Shown: positions 18,506-26,889, numbered from the stretch's first letter. The stretch is 64,000 bases of DNA from an uncultured Alphaproteobacteria bacterium (GCA_902613275.1 CACMGM010000002.1:40709-104708), one strand, 5' to 3'. Notes: generated from the letters alone by a model not told the origin. Translations and numbers: made by a program.

Positions 18506-19091
18506 TAGTTTTATTATTATTATTTTCAACGATTTCAAGCTCTAAAATTGAATGAAGTTTTTTATAAAAATCACTTAGATTTTTTGTTTCCAAAAGAACT
18601 TGTTTTTCAATGTCACTAAAAGGAGATATCATTGCTATAAACTTTATAATTTGATTAAAATCTATATTTTGAATTTCTTCTAAGTTTAAGTTAATTTTTT
18701 TAACTTTAATATAATGGTTATACTTATCTAAAAGATTATTTTTTTGTTTTTCATTTATAGTGTTTTTATCTTCCTCAAAATCCAACATTTCAGCTTCAAT
18801 CAATCTAAACTTATATTCTTTTTCTAACTCTTTCTTAACTTTAAAACAATTAGTTCCCTGTAAACTAATTAAATATCTTCCGTCTATAGTTTCACTAAAA
18901 CTATGAATTTTTCCAATACAACCAATATTATAGAGTTTATTTTTATCATCAGATTGTATCATACCTATGCACCTTTCTTTTGAAAGAGCGTAGTCGACCA
19001 TTTCAATATATCTTTTTTCAAATATATTCAGAGGCAAACTTGTTCCCGGAAAAAGGACGGCACCGTTTAAAGGAAAAATAGGGATTTCCAT
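18498..19091 (-). CDS. Lon N-terminal-like (substrate-binding) domain protein
   Basis: The 197 residues correspond to the LON substrate-recognition domain alone, without the AAA+ ATPase or protease parts. The start MEIPIFPLNGAVLFPGTSLPLNIFEKRY (split: MEIPIFPLNGAVLFPG and TSLPLNIFEKRY) matches the domain's opening 'xPlFPLxxvvLFPGxxLPLxIFExRY'. GCIGKIHSFSETIDGRYL follows. Such stand-alone proteins are common in alphaproteobacteria just downstream of a thioredoxin-TPR gene, as here with a 1 bp gap. This suggests a protein quality-control role, but no function is established. Confidence 0.88.
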   Translation of the reverse strand: MEIPIFPLNGAVLFPGTSLPLNIFEKRYIEMVDYALSKERCIGMIQSDDKNKLYNIGCIGKIHSFSETIDGRYLISLQGTNCFKVKKELEKEYKFRLIEAEMLDFEEDKNTINEKQKNNLLDKYNHYIKVKKINLNLEEIQNIDFNQIIKFIAMISPFSDIEKQVLLETKNLSDFYKKLHSILELEIVENNNNKTIN

Positions 19092-19092
19092 G

Positions 19093-19959
19093 TTATGAAA
19101 ACATTAATTGTGATAGTTTTCTCCTATACTGAATAGTAATTTGATCAGTATTTCCAAGTACAGCAAAAAATTCTACCATTTTATTTTTTATAATATCTCT
19201 GTTTTTTAGATAATTTTTTAGAAGCAAATCCATTCCATTTTCATATTCTTTCATTGAAAAAAATTTATCTGAAATTTCTAAAATTAAATCGATATTATCC
19301 GGCTCATTCTCAAGTTTATTAAGTAACTCATTAATATTTGGTCCGGATGAATTATTTTTCACAATTTCCATTTTTTTTACAACCTGTTTAACCTCATCCT
19401 TTTCTTGCACATCTTTTTCTAATGAACTGATGAAAGCCTCAACATCTTCAAATTGTTTAAGTTCGATCAAACACTCTAAATAAAAACAAATACCTTTAAT
19501 TTCGTTTGAGTTTTTAGAAATAAATTCTAGAAGAGTGTCTTTAGTCTCCTCAAACTTATTTTCAGCCATTGCGCCTTTTATTTCATTATAAAATTCAGTG
19601 AAATCTTCATTAATTTTAGATCCTAAACATTTTTCAATAAATTCGATAATTTGACCTTCAGGAATAACACCCTGAAATGCATTAACAATTTGTTTATTTT
19701 TGAAGGCATATACAGTGGGGATTGATTGAATTCTTAATTGCGCAGCAATTTGTTGATTCTCATCAATATTAATTTTTACCAAAGTGATTTTATCTGCTGA
19801 TTTTGATATTATTTTTTCTAAAATTGGTGTTAATTGTTTACAAGGACCACACCAAGGAGCCCAAAAATCAACGACAATTAATTTATTCTCACTTGCTTCA
19901 ATAACCTTATCATTAAATTCTGTTTCAGTAATATCGATTATGTTTGTATTTTCACTCAT
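19093..19959 (-). CDS. Thioredoxin-TPR protein (CnoX/YbbN-like)
   Basis: The 288-residue protein fuses an N-terminal thioredoxin fold (about 1-110) carrying the active site WCGPC (36-40) to a helical C-terminal half of TPR-like repeats (about 120-285, starting DFTEFYNEIKGAMAENKFEE). This is the architecture of CnoX (YbbN), a redox chaperone that holds chlorine- or oxidatively damaged proteins and passes them to GroEL or DnaK. Unlike E. coli CnoX (SxxC), both active-site cysteines are present, so reductase activity is possible. It is flanked by the Lon-domain gene (1 bp) and a tRNA deacylase gene (4 bp overlap). Confidence 0.88.
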   Translation of the reverse strand: MSENTNIIDITETEFNDKVIEASENKLIVVDFWAPWCGPCKQLTPILEKIISKSADKITLVKINIDENQQIAAQLRIQSIPTVYAFKNKQIVNAFQGVIPEGQIIEFIEKCLGSKINEDFTEFYNEIKGAMAENKFEETKDTLLEFISKNSNEIKGICFYLECLIELKQFEDVEAFISSLEKDVQEKDEVKQVVKKMEIVKNNSSGPNINELLNKLENEPDNIDLILEISDKFFSMKEYENGMDLLLKNYLKNRDIIKNKMVEFFAVLGNTDQITIQYRRKLSQLMFS

Positions 19960-20468
19960 ATAGATTTGACTATACTATAACTTCTCAAAGAAAAAATATG
20001 AATTTTTTTATTATTTTCAAGGAGGAAGTTAATAAATTCTGAAGTTTTAATACTTATAGTTGTTGTATTAATTAGGGGGTGGAAGTTAATTATTTCACTA
20101 TTAAAAAGTTTTTCATCTAAGAAAAATTTAACAACATTATCTTTGTCGTTAAGAAGGGCAAATGGCGAAACTGATCCAGGTTTTATACCCAAAAATTGTT
20201 CTAAATATTCAGCATTTGCAAATGATAAATTCTTAGCATCGATAGATTTAGAAAATAACTTTAAATCAACCATGGCATTTTCATCACAACTTAAAAGGAA
20301 AAAATTATTTTTTTTATTTTTTAAAAATAAATTTTTTGTATGTGCCCCTTTAATCTCACCTCTTAGATTTTCAGAATCTTCAACTGTAAATAAAGGATCA
20401 TGATCATGAATTTGAAAATCTTTATTTTTTACACTAAGTAATTTAAATAAATCTGTCTTTGTGAGCAT
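19956..20468 (-). CDS. YbaK/ProXp-type prolyl-tRNA deacylase
   Basis: The 170 residues match the YbaK/aminoacyl-tRNA deacylase fold, which hydrolyses mischarged tRNA (Ala-tRNA-Pro or related). Recognisable parts are the opening helix, HDHDPLFTVEDSENLRGEIKGAHTKNLFLKNKK (split: HDHDPLFTVEDSENLRG and EIKGAHTKNLFLKNKK) with the strictly conserved Lys after 'GxhxKnLfl', and the C-terminal GIKPGSVSPFAL, the family's 'GxxpGsVsPfgl'. It resembles the ProXp-ala (PrdX) subgroup more than classic YbaK. Substrate choice is inferred. It is the first gene of a three-gene minus-strand unit with the thioredoxin-TPR and Lon-domain genes. Confidence 0.87.
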   Translation of the reverse strand: MLTKTDLFKLLSVKNKDFQIHDHDPLFTVEDSENLRGEIKGAHTKNLFLKNKKNNFFLLSCDENAMVDLKLFSKSIDAKNLSFANAEYLEQFLGIKPGSVSPFALLNDKDNVVKFFLDEKLFNSEIINFHPLINTTTISIKTSEFINFLLENNKKIHIFSLRSYSIVKSI

Positions 20469-20525
20469 AATTAATATTATATTTATTAAGAAATAAGGTA
20501 TTTAAATACAATTACAAATTAAACA

Positions 20526-22001
20526 ATGGGAAAAAAAGCAGTAGTTATAGGAAGTGGTTTTGGGGGTATTGCGATTAGCTTAAGACTAAAAAAATTAGGC
20601 TATGATACAACTATTATTGAAAAACTAGACGAGCTTGGAGGAAGAGCAAGAGTTTTTGAAGTGAATGGTTTTAAACATGACGCTGGACCAACGGTTATAA
20701 CAGCACCATTTCTTTTTGATGAATTGTTTAGTTTATTTGGAAAAAAAAGAGAAGATTATTTGAATTTTGTTCCTCTTGAGCCTTGGTATAGATACTATTT
20801 TCATGATGGTAAAACTTTTGATTATTGTTCTACTATCGAAAAGACAAATAACGAAATAAGCAAATACGACAAAAGAGATATCAAAGGATATTCTAAGCTC
20901 TTAAATCAATCAAAAAAAATTTTTGATGTTGGGTTTACTCAATTAGCTGACAAACCATTTATTTCTTTTTTTAAAATGTTAGGTGTTATTCCTAATTTAA
21001 TTATTTTAAAAAGTTATTTCACAGTATCTCAACTAGTAAATAGTTATCTAAAAAACCCCTATCTTAGAAAAGCATTTTCAATACACCCTCTTTTAGTTGG
21101 TGGTGATCCACACACAACAACTTCGATTTATGCTTTAATTCATTATTTAGAAAGAAAGTGGGGTGTATTTTTTTGTATGGGTGGTACTGGTAAAATTGTA
21201 TCTGAGTTAAAAAAATTAATGATTGATTGTGGAATTAATATTAAAACAAAAACAGAAGCAACGGAGTTTATAGTTGAAAATAATAAGATCACAAAAATAC
21301 TAACAAACAATGAAGAAATTAAGGATCTAGACCTTGTTGTGTGTAATGCTGATCCACCGATGGTTTATTCCAAGCTTTTGAAAAAACAAAATTTACGAAG
21401 ACCAGTATTAAAAGAAAAAAACTTATTATATTCAATGGGTCTTTATGTACTTTTTTTTGGAACAAAAAAACAATATCATAAAGTTGCTCACCATACTATT
21501 TGGATGACAGAAAGATTTAAGTCTTTACTTCATGATATATTTAAAAATAAAATTTTATCTGAAGATTTTTCTTTATATATTCACAGACCTACAGCTACTG
21601 ATAAATCATTCGCTCCTGAAGGCTGTGATAGTTTTTATGTTCTATGCCCGGTACCTAATCTACAGGGTAATATTGATTGGGATATTGAATCAGAAAATCT
21701 TAAAAATAATATAGTTAAAGAACTGTCCAAAACAATTATGCCAGATTTAGAAAACAATATTACTGATGTTTTTTGGATGAACCCTAAGGATTTTAGAAAT
21801 GATTACAATTCTATGCACGGTGCAGGTTTTTCTATAGCCCCAATTTTTACACAGTCAGCTTGGTTTAGATATCACAACAAAGATAAAAAAATTAAAAACT
21901 TATATTTTTCAGCCGCAGGTTCTCATCCAGGTGCAGGAATACCAGGAGTTCTTTCTTCAGCTAAAGTCGTTGAAAATATAATTAAATCTGAATTAAATTA
22001 A
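20526..22001 (+). CDS. crtI: Phytoene desaturase
   Basis: CrtI introduces double bonds into phytoene to give lycopene using an FAD cofactor. The 491 residues start with the dinucleotide-binding motif VIGSGFGGIAISLRLKKLGY (about 7-26) and continue with LDELGGRARVFEVNGFKHDAGPT (split: LDELGGRARVFE and VNGFKHDAGPT), typical of bacterial CrtI. The C-terminal signature AAGSHPGAGIPGVLSSAK is fully present. It is the first gene of crtI-crtB-crtY-blh, 2 bp ahead of crtB. No crtE (GGPP synthase) precedes it, so prenyl precursor supply must be encoded elsewhere. Confidence 0.97.
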   Translation: MGKKAVVIGSGFGGIAISLRLKKLGYDTTIIEKLDELGGRARVFEVNGFKHDAGPTVITAPFLFDELFSLFGKKREDYLNFVPLEPWYRYYFHDGKTFDYCSTIEKTNNEISKYDKRDIKGYSKLLNQSKKIFDVGFTQLADKPFISFFKMLGVIPNLIILKSYFTVSQLVNSYLKNPYLRKAFSIHPLLVGGDPHTTTSIYALIHYLERKWGVFFCMGGTGKIVSELKKLMIDCGINIKTKTEATEFIVENNKITKILTNNEEIKDLDLVVCNADPPMVYSKLLKKQNLRRPVLKEKNLLYSMGLYVLFFGTKKQYHKVAHHTIWMTERFKSLLHDIFKNKILSEDFSLYIHRPTATDKSFAPEGCDSFYVLCPVPNLQGNIDWDIESENLKNNIVKELSKTIMPDLENNITDVFWMNPKDFRNDYNSMHGAGFSIAPIFTQSAWFRYHNKDKKIKNLYFSAAGSHPGAGIPGVLSSAKVVENIIKSELN

Positions 22002-22003
22002 CA

Positions 22004-22885
22004 ATGATTGATTTAGAGCTTAATTCCTCGAAAGATCTTAAAAGAGAAGGCAAAAGTTTTTATTGGGCAAGTTTTTTTTTACCAAAAAGTTCAAAAAAAA
22101 AAGCAGGTATCCTTTATGCAATTTGTAGATATTTTGATGACATTGCTGACAAATATAGTGGGGATCAAACTAACTTTCTTAAAGATACAATTGAAGAAAT
22201 AAAAAAAAATAAAAATAACAAAGTAAATATTTTTTTGCAAAAGAATAAAATTAATAACTCAATTTTCATTGATTTAATAGAAGGGTTAATTTTTGATCAG
22301 CAAAAAATTAGAATTCAAAATAAACAAGAGCTTATAAAATATTCTTATCATGTTGCTGGCACTGTTGGTTTAATGATGTCTAAAATTATAGGAGTAAAAA
22401 ACGAAGAGGCAGCAAAATCTGCAATTGATTTAGGCATTGGTATGCAACTTACTAACATAGCACGTGATGTTTACGAAGATTCAAAAATGAAAAGAATATA
22501 TTTACCAGCAAATTGGATACCCAATATATCTTTAAAAAATTTAAATAATATTAATGAATTTAATTCAGAAAATGATGAAAAAATATCAAATGCAATTCAT
22601 AAGGTAATAAATCTATCAGAAAAGTTTTATATAAACGGTTTTGCTGGTTTGAAATATATTCCTTTCTCTACAAGATTAGGCATATTTATTGCAGCCAACG
22701 TTTATAGGGGTATTGGCATTAAGATAAAATTTAATGAAAAAAAATATTTAAGGCAAAGGATTTATTTAAACTCTTTTGAAAAATTTATTATTACAATTAA
22801 ATCACTTTTACTTTTTATTTTTATTCCTTTGATGAATTACAAGTACCAAAAAATAAGAGAAAGTCTTCCAAATGAAAATTTATAA
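22004..22885 (+). CDS. crtB: Phytoene synthase
   Basis: CrtB condenses two geranylgeranyl diphosphates head-to-head to phytoene. The 293 residues carry the two Mg-diphosphate-binding motifs: YFDDIADKYSGD (about 45-56) and NIARDVYEDSKMKRIYLP (about 152-169). The start region FYWASFFLPKSSKKKAGILY is also typical of the family. It ends with a hydrophobic C-terminus that overlaps crtY by 14 bp, showing tight operon packing. Confidence 0.97.
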   Translation: MIDLELNSSKDLKREGKSFYWASFFLPKSSKKKAGILYAICRYFDDIADKYSGDQTNFLKDTIEEIKKNKNNKVNIFLQKNKINNSIFIDLIEGLIFDQQKIRIQNKQELIKYSYHVAGTVGLMMSKIIGVKNEEAAKSAIDLGIGMQLTNIARDVYEDSKMKRIYLPANWIPNISLKNLNNINEFNSENDEKISNAIHKVINLSEKFYINGFAGLKYIPFSTRLGIFIAANVYRGIGIKIKFNEKKYLRQRIYLNSFEKFIITIKSLLLFIFIPLMNYKYQKIRESLPNENL

Positions 22886-23954
22886 AGCTGCTATAATTGG
22901 TTTAGGTCCAAGTGGCTTAGCAGTAAATAAAATTCTTTACGGAAATAGTTCTGACCAGGTTATTGCATTTGAACATGAAGATATAAATGAAAGAGACAAT
23001 TATTTTGGCTTTTGGTTAACGGACTGGATGAAACCATTTGAAAATATTATTGAAAAAAAATGGTACCAGTGGACCATTGGAAATAAAAATATTAACATAA
23101 TACATACCAGTAGTGACAAACCTTATTGTGTAATTAGTTTTAAAAAATGGAAAAACTTCTGTTTAGAAACAAAAAATAGACTTGAAATTAAAAATAAAAA
23201 AGTTGCACAATATCTTCCTATAAAAAATTATTTTAAAGTAATTACAGATGACAACACTGAATATTATGCCGAAAAAATATATGACTCGAGATCTGCTAAA
23301 GAAAAAAGAGGTGAGTTACTTCAACATTTCTATGGAATTAATATTACTGTACCAGACAATACTTTTAACGAAAATGAATTAACGTTAATGTATTTTACTG
23401 GTGAAAAAAACCTTCTACATTTTATGTATATTTTACCATTTAGACATAACAAGGCTCTTGTAGAGTCTACGGTATTTTCAAAAAAAGTTTTTAACAGCTC
23501 TTGGTATAGAGAAAAAATATATAAATATTTAAAGCAAAAAAATATCACTGATTTTAAAGAAACCGGTGCAGAAAAAGGTATAATACCGATGTTCCTAGCT
23601 GCAGAAAAAAATTCATCAAGCCCTAACGTTCTTAACATTGGTATTAGAGGAGGTGCGTGCAAACCTTCAACTGGATATGCTTTTTCATTTCTAATAAAAC
23701 AAGTCCAATTACTAAAGCATTCTAAAAAAAATTCTGTAAATATTCATAAATTGTTAGAGAGAAAAATGGATAAAATCTTTATTAATTTTTTGAAAAATAA
23801 TAATGAAGATGGCCTGTCCTTTATTAATCTTGCCTCTAATCTAACTGGAAATGAGTTTCAAAGCTTTATGATGGGAAATTCTAATTTATTAACTAAATTT
23901 AAGATTATTAAAAGTATGCCTAAGCTACCATTTATAAAAGAACTATTTAAGTAA
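22872..23954 (+). CDS. crtY: Lycopene beta-cyclase
   Basis: CrtY closes both ends of lycopene to beta-carotene. The 360-residue flavoprotein starts with an NAD(P)/FAD motif AIIGLGPSGLAVNKIL (about 7-22) and shows the CrtY motif FGFWLTDW near residue 45. The later GAEKGIIPMFLA and GIRGGACKPSTGYAFSFLI correspond to the cyclase 'xREeGvLPi' and 'GxraGxxhPtTGYs' regions. The latter reads CKPSTGY where many proteins have HPxTGY. It sits between crtB (14 bp overlap) and blh (1 bp gap), supplying the beta-carotene that Blh cleaves. Confidence 0.93.
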   Translation: MKIYKAAIIGLGPSGLAVNKILYGNSSDQVIAFEHEDINERDNYFGFWLTDWMKPFENIIEKKWYQWTIGNKNINIIHTSSDKPYCVISFKKWKNFCLETKNRLEIKNKKVAQYLPIKNYFKVITDDNTEYYAEKIYDSRSAKEKRGELLQHFYGINITVPDNTFNENELTLMYFTGEKNLLHFMYILPFRHNKALVESTVFSKKVFNSSWYREKIYKYLKQKNITDFKETGAEKGIIPMFLAAEKNSSSPNVLNIGIRGGACKPSTGYAFSFLIKQVQLLKHSKKNSVNIHKLLERKMDKIFINFLKNNNEDGLSFINLASNLTGNEFQSFMMGNSNLLTKFKIIKSMPKLPFIKELFK

Positions 23955-23955
23955 A

Positions 23956-24774
23956 ATGATAGCTGATCTTACAATTTTAAATACAATTTCTTTTTTACTA
24001 ATTTTTTTTATTGGGCTTCCTCATGGCTCATTTGATGGCGCAGTTGCCGCATTGGTTGGATTTAATAAGAGAATTCAATTTATACAATTTCTTTTTTACT
24101 ACATTGTACTATTTCTAGTAGTAATTTTATTTTGGTTATACTTTCCTATTTTCGCATTAAGTATTTTTATAATAATGACTATTATTCATTTTGGATTGTG
24201 TGATTGGACAAACTTTAAAATTAATAAATACAAGTATTCTATAAGCTTTACATATGGAATGACTATTATTTTCGGAATTATATTTTTTAATGAAAACCAA
24301 TCTTTTTTGATATTCGAATATTTAACTAATGATAAAATTTATTTAATTCAAAAATATTTTTTCATTCCATATTTTTTAACTCTGCTATCAATAATATATT
24401 TTATATACTTATCATTCTTTGAAAATAAATTAAGAAGAGGAATTATTGAAATTTTATTTCTTTTGTTAATTTTTTATTTCTTTGACCCACTTCTAAGTTT
24501 TGCAATATATTTTTGTTTTTTCCATACTTATAAACATCTAAAACATTTGATTAAAAATATTTATTCAAATTTAAAAAATAAAAAATTTGTTATTTACTCA
24601 ACATCAGTTTTTACAATAATCTCTTGGTTTGGTGGCCTAGCGATTATTTACTATTTAGTTCAAAATTTGTCGTTATATGAGTCAATATTAAAAGTAATTT
24701 TCATTGGTCTTGCTGCATTAACTCTGCCTCATATGTTGTTAGTTGATGTTGTTTATAGAAAAAGATTTAAATAA
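23956..24774 (+). CDS. blh: Beta-carotene 15,15'-dioxygenase (Brp/Blh family)
   Basis: Blh cleaves beta-carotene centrally to two all-trans retinals, the chromophore of microbial rhodopsins. The 272-residue protein is almost wholly membrane-embedded, with about seven hydrophobic segments. The conserved metal-binding histidines are visible: GLPHGSFDGAV (about 21-31), IIHFGLCDW (about 76-84), FFHTYKHLKH (about 193-202) and LTLPHMLLVD near the C-terminus. It is the last gene of the retinal operon and lies 54 bp upstream of tRNA-Gly. No rhodopsin gene is in the window, so the opsin should be elsewhere on the chromosome. Confidence 0.94.
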   Translation: MIADLTILNTISFLLIFFIGLPHGSFDGAVAALVGFNKRIQFIQFLFYYIVLFLVVILFWLYFPIFALSIFIIMTIIHFGLCDWTNFKINKYKYSISFTYGMTIIFGIIFFNENQSFLIFEYLTNDKIYLIQKYFFIPYFLTLLSIIYFIYLSFFENKLRRGIIEILFLLLIFYFFDPLLSFAIYFCFFHTYKHLKHLIKNIYSNLKNKKFVIYSTSVFTIISWFGGLAIIYYLVQNLSLYESILKVIFIGLAALTLPHMLLVDVVYRKRFK

Positions 24775-24828
24775 ATCATTTTCTCAAACATTGACTTATA
24801 AACTTAAAGTGGTAATTGTGTATTTTAA

Positions 24829-24903
24829 GCGGGCGTAGCTCAGGGGTAGAGCGCAACCTTGCCAAGGTTGAAGTCGAGGGTTCGAATCCCTTCGCCCGCT
24901 CCA
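24829..24903 (+). tRNA. tRNA-Gly (anticodon GCC), CCA encoded
   Basis: The sequence folds into a full cloverleaf. The acceptor GCGGGCG pairs with CGCCCGC, there is a D arm with the usual AGCTCAGGGGTAGAGC, and the anticodon stem CAACC/GGTTG holds the loop TTGCCAA (anticodon GCC). The T arm is GAGGG-TTCGAAT-CCCTT, followed by discriminator T and a genomic CCA at 24901-24903. It is intact and presumably functional. Its 3' 23 bp recur exactly at 26519-26541, marking it as an integration target. Confidence 0.97.
24881..24903 (+). repeat. Attachment-site-like repeat, left copy (tRNA-Gly 3' end)
   Basis: These 23 bp (from the T-loop TTCGAAT through CCA) are duplicated without mismatch in the same orientation at 26519-26541. 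Duplication of a tRNA 3' end, with the intact tRNA on one side, is the standard footprint of site-specific integration by a tyrosine recombinase (established for tRNA-targeting islands). Confidence 0.85.
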
Positions 24904-24937
24904 AAAATAAATTATCCTCTCAAAAATTAGATATAGA

Positions 24938-24961
24938 GTTCAATTCAGTTCAATACAGTTT
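24938..24961 (+). repeat. Inner repeat of the island, left end
   Basis: Two tandem units, CAATTCAGTT and CAATACAGTT, follow a GTT 35 bp inside the left attachment repeat. The 15-mer AGTTCAATACAGTTT (24947-24961) is identical to 26446-26460 at the other end. It may be a recombinase arm site. Confidence 0.6.
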
Positions 24962-24967
24962 TTTTAA

Positions 24968-25651
24968 TTAATTAATAATATTAAAATATATTACTTGATT
25001 GGTTTTGTTGTAAATTCCTTCTTTCATAGTAAGTGATATTCTTTTTTCTACAGCAGTTTCAAGAAGGGTAAGACTTTCACCATCAGTCTCAACTGCACCA
25101 GTAAAAATTTCAAATTTTCCATCGTGTTTATTTTTAATTTTAAATTTTACAGGTTGGTATTCATCTGCTGTTAACATGAAGTTAATATTTTGAAGTTCTC
25201 CATCAAATGCTGCATAACTTGGGGTTGTAATAAATTCTAATTTGTATTTATAATTTGATAACGATCCCGAAAAGTCGTTATCGCTTATTAATAACACCCA
25301 AGGTGAAGTTATTGAACTATCTATACTTCCATTAGAATTATAAATCATAGGAATTTCGCCCTCAACAGAAATGTTTAAACCCATATATTCACCTTCAGTT
25401 ACGTCAAAATCATCTATTGAAGCATATTTTTCAGCAACTATTTCCATTTTTTCTAATTGCATTTTTGTTTCATCATCTAGTTCAGAAATTAAACTAAAAA
25501 CAGACTCAAATTCTATATCTGTACTTTCTCCACTTATTGCATCCAAAATATCATCTGTAGCAATGTCTAGTTCAACAAGTTCAGACTTACAACCAGATAG
25601 TAAAAAAGAAATAAATATTAAATTAATTATTAAAATAAACCTAATAAACAT
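24968..25651 (-). CDS. Predicted lipoprotein of unknown function (island gene)
   Basis: I do not recognise this family. From the chosen ATG at 25651 the 227-residue product has a hydrophobic signal (FIRFILIINLIFISF) and a lipobox LLSGC, so it should be lipid-anchored. The mature part begins with an acidic, Ser/Asp/Glu-rich helix-prone region (residues about 30-75) and continues as alternating beta-strand-like segments, consistent with a small beta-sandwich. In-frame ATGs upstream (to 25684) would add residues that only lengthen the hydrophobic stretch. It lies downstream of, and overlaps by 11 bp, the other island gene, so both are probably co-transcribed. Confidence 0.65.
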   Translation of the reverse strand: MFIRFILIINLIFISFLLSGCKSELVELDIATDDILDAISGESTDIEFESVFSLISELDDETKMQLEKMEIVAEKYASIDDFDVTEGEYMGLNISVEGEIPMIYNSNGSIDSSITSPWVLLISDNDFSGSLSNYKYKLEFITTPSYAAFDGELQNINFMLTADEYQPVKFKIKNKHDGKFEIFTGAVETDGESLTLLETAVEKRISLTMKEGIYNKTNQVIYFNIIN

Positions 25652-26417
25652 CACAACCAAAAGCATAAGCAAAACTACTTCCAAAAATTAATAAGAAATT
25701 CTCTAGACTGCTAATTTTTTTAAATGCATCAGGCATATCTGTAGGTTCTTCTCCCCCCAATTCCATCATCCAATTACCTAAAGATTCTTCTGCCTCTTCG
25801 TTTTGAGATATGCTTATATAAATTTCTAAATCCTTATTTAATTTTTTAAAATTAACATTATTATACTCACTTACGTCAGTTACCATTTCTATTGGTAAAT
25901 TATTTTTACAAAATTTTAATTTATTTATCTCATCTATATTTGGTGTCCCATCATTTTCTTCAACATCAATAATCGCATTAAGTAAGTTTATTTGAAAATC
26001 ATAAATATTTTTTTTTACTTTATATGTGTCTTTGTAAATTATGTCTGATATTTCAAGTTTGGGTTTTGAAACAGACCATTTTGAATCAGGTGATTCTTCT
26101 TTGTATAAAACAGCAAAAGAACCATCATCAAAATAAGTTATTCCCTCAACATAAGAAGGTTTGTTATCTCTTGGAATGGGTCCCCATTTAAAGTACTTTA
26201 AACCATCATCTTGAACAACAGTTTCTATATTATATGAACCAGAATAACAATTTGATGAAACTTCTTTCCAGTCGTATATAGTTGTTTCACAGTTTCCATT
26301 ATCCCAAAGGAACTTCAATTGTTTGCCAACTAACTCATCAATACTTCCAGCAAATAAATTTAAACTATTAAAAAAAACTATAATAAATGAGTAAATAGGA
26401 AATTTATTTATAAACAC
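25641..26417 (-). CDS. Exported protein of unknown function (island gene)
   Basis: The 258-residue product is not recognised. An N-terminal signal peptide (YSFIIVFFNSLNLFAGS) predicts export. The mature protein holds four cysteines in two neighbourhoods (NCETTIYDWKEVSSNC and FCKNN), which could form disulfides. An early segment, KFLWDNGNCETTIYDW, has the feel of a small periplasmic beta-barrel or lipocalin-like domain, but that is a guess. A hydrophobic stretch close to the C-terminus (FLLIFGSSFAYAFGC) might be a membrane anchor. It is the upstream gene of the two-gene unit inside the tRNA-Gly island. Confidence 0.65.
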   Translation of the reverse strand: MFINKFPIYSFIIVFFNSLNLFAGSIDELVGKQLKFLWDNGNCETTIYDWKEVSSNCYSGSYNIETVVQDDGLKYFKWGPIPRDNKPSYVEGITYFDDGSFAVLYKEESPDSKWSVSKPKLEISDIIYKDTYKVKKNIYDFQINLLNAIIDVEENDGTPNIDEINKLKFCKNNLPIEMVTDVSEYNNVNFKKLNKDLEIYISISQNEEAEESLGNWMMELGGEEPTDMPDAFKKISSLENFLLIFGSSFAYAFGCDVY

Positions 26418-26445
26418 TATCTATAATAAACACGAATTACAGAAT

Positions 26446-26470
26446 AGTTCAATACAGTTTCAATACAGTT
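26446..26470 (+). repeat. Inner repeat of the island, right end
   Basis: Two near-identical units, TTCAATACAGTT and TTCAATACAGTT offset by 11 bp, lie 48 bp inside the right attachment repeat. They share the 15-mer AGTTCAATACAGTTT (26446-26460) with the left end, in direct orientation. Confidence 0.6.
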
Positions 26471-26518
26471 TTCTAAAAAACCTTTATTTACCCTATTTTT
26501 TTTGCACACCGTAAAGTT

Positions 26519-26541
26519 TTCGAATCCCTTCGCCCGCTCCA
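26519..26541 (+). repeat. Attachment-site-like repeat, right copy (tRNA-Gly 3' end)
   Basis: An exact 23 bp copy of the tRNA-Gly 3' end (T-loop to CCA) stands alone, without D arm or anticodon arm. The base just before it differs (T instead of G), so the repeat is exactly 23 bp. The rest of the 26418-26628 gap shows nothing else I can name. Confidence 0.85.
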
Positions 26542-26628
26542 TGCTTTCTCCCGAATATTGAACGATGTAGCGTCGAAGAAATTTTTAAGTAGCCCTTGCG
26601 TAGTAGCTAATAGTTTAATTTTTTATAT

Positions 26629-26889
26629 TTATTTTTGAATAAATCTTTTCATAGTATCAAAAACAACACCATGCTTTTCAGCTTCATTTTTCACTTCATC
26701 TGAACTAAGAACTTTGTCCATTTCTTCTTCATCTAAAACATTAAAGCATATTGAAACGTGATTCGAATTTTCGGTATCTACAAAATCAACAATATTATCA
26801 GCAAACTTTGAGAATGTTTTTACTCTCTCATCATTAAAAGATAACCACTCTTCAACATCTTTTACTTCATGACTAATTATTTGTAACAT
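26629..26889 (-). CDS. Small conserved-looking cytoplasmic protein of unknown function
   Basis: The 86-residue product (start MLQIISHEVKDVEEWLSFND) has the size and pattern of a single dimeric alpha-beta barrel (ferredoxin-like) domain: strand, helix with DEER-like charges, strand FVDTENSNHVSICF, helix EEEMDKVLSSDEV. The ATG at 26889 was chosen over one at 26928 because a perfect GGAGG lies at the right distance upstream; such sites are rare in this window and suggest good expression. No catalytic motif is visible. It lies between the tRNA-Gly island and a sulfotransferase gene and diverges from the latter. Confidence 0.7.
   Translation of the reverse strand: MLQIISHEVKDVEEWLSFNDERVKTFSKFADNIVDFVDTENSNHVSICFNVLDEEEMDKVLSSDEVKNEAEKHGVVFDTMKRFIQK

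Larger units (their letters stand above)
24904..26541. mobile_element. Small non-autonomous island in tRNA-Gly (1.64 kb)
   Basis: The segment is bounded by the tRNA-Gly 3' end and its exact 23 bp direct repeat, and contains only two minus-strand genes for exported proteins of unknown function. Just inside each boundary is the same 15-mer AGTTCAATACAGTTT, embedded in 10-11 bp repeats, in the same orientation. These resemble arm-type recombinase binding sites. There is no integrase gene, so if it moves, it must be mobilised in trans. Both encoded proteins are acidic compared with the lysine-rich neighbours. The mobile-element interpretation is inference from structure. Confidence 0.6.

Noticed and set aside
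22461..22466. CACGTG in crtB as another parS site
   Set aside because: Flanks (TAG before, ATG after) break the 12 bp palindrome seen at the two parS-like sites.
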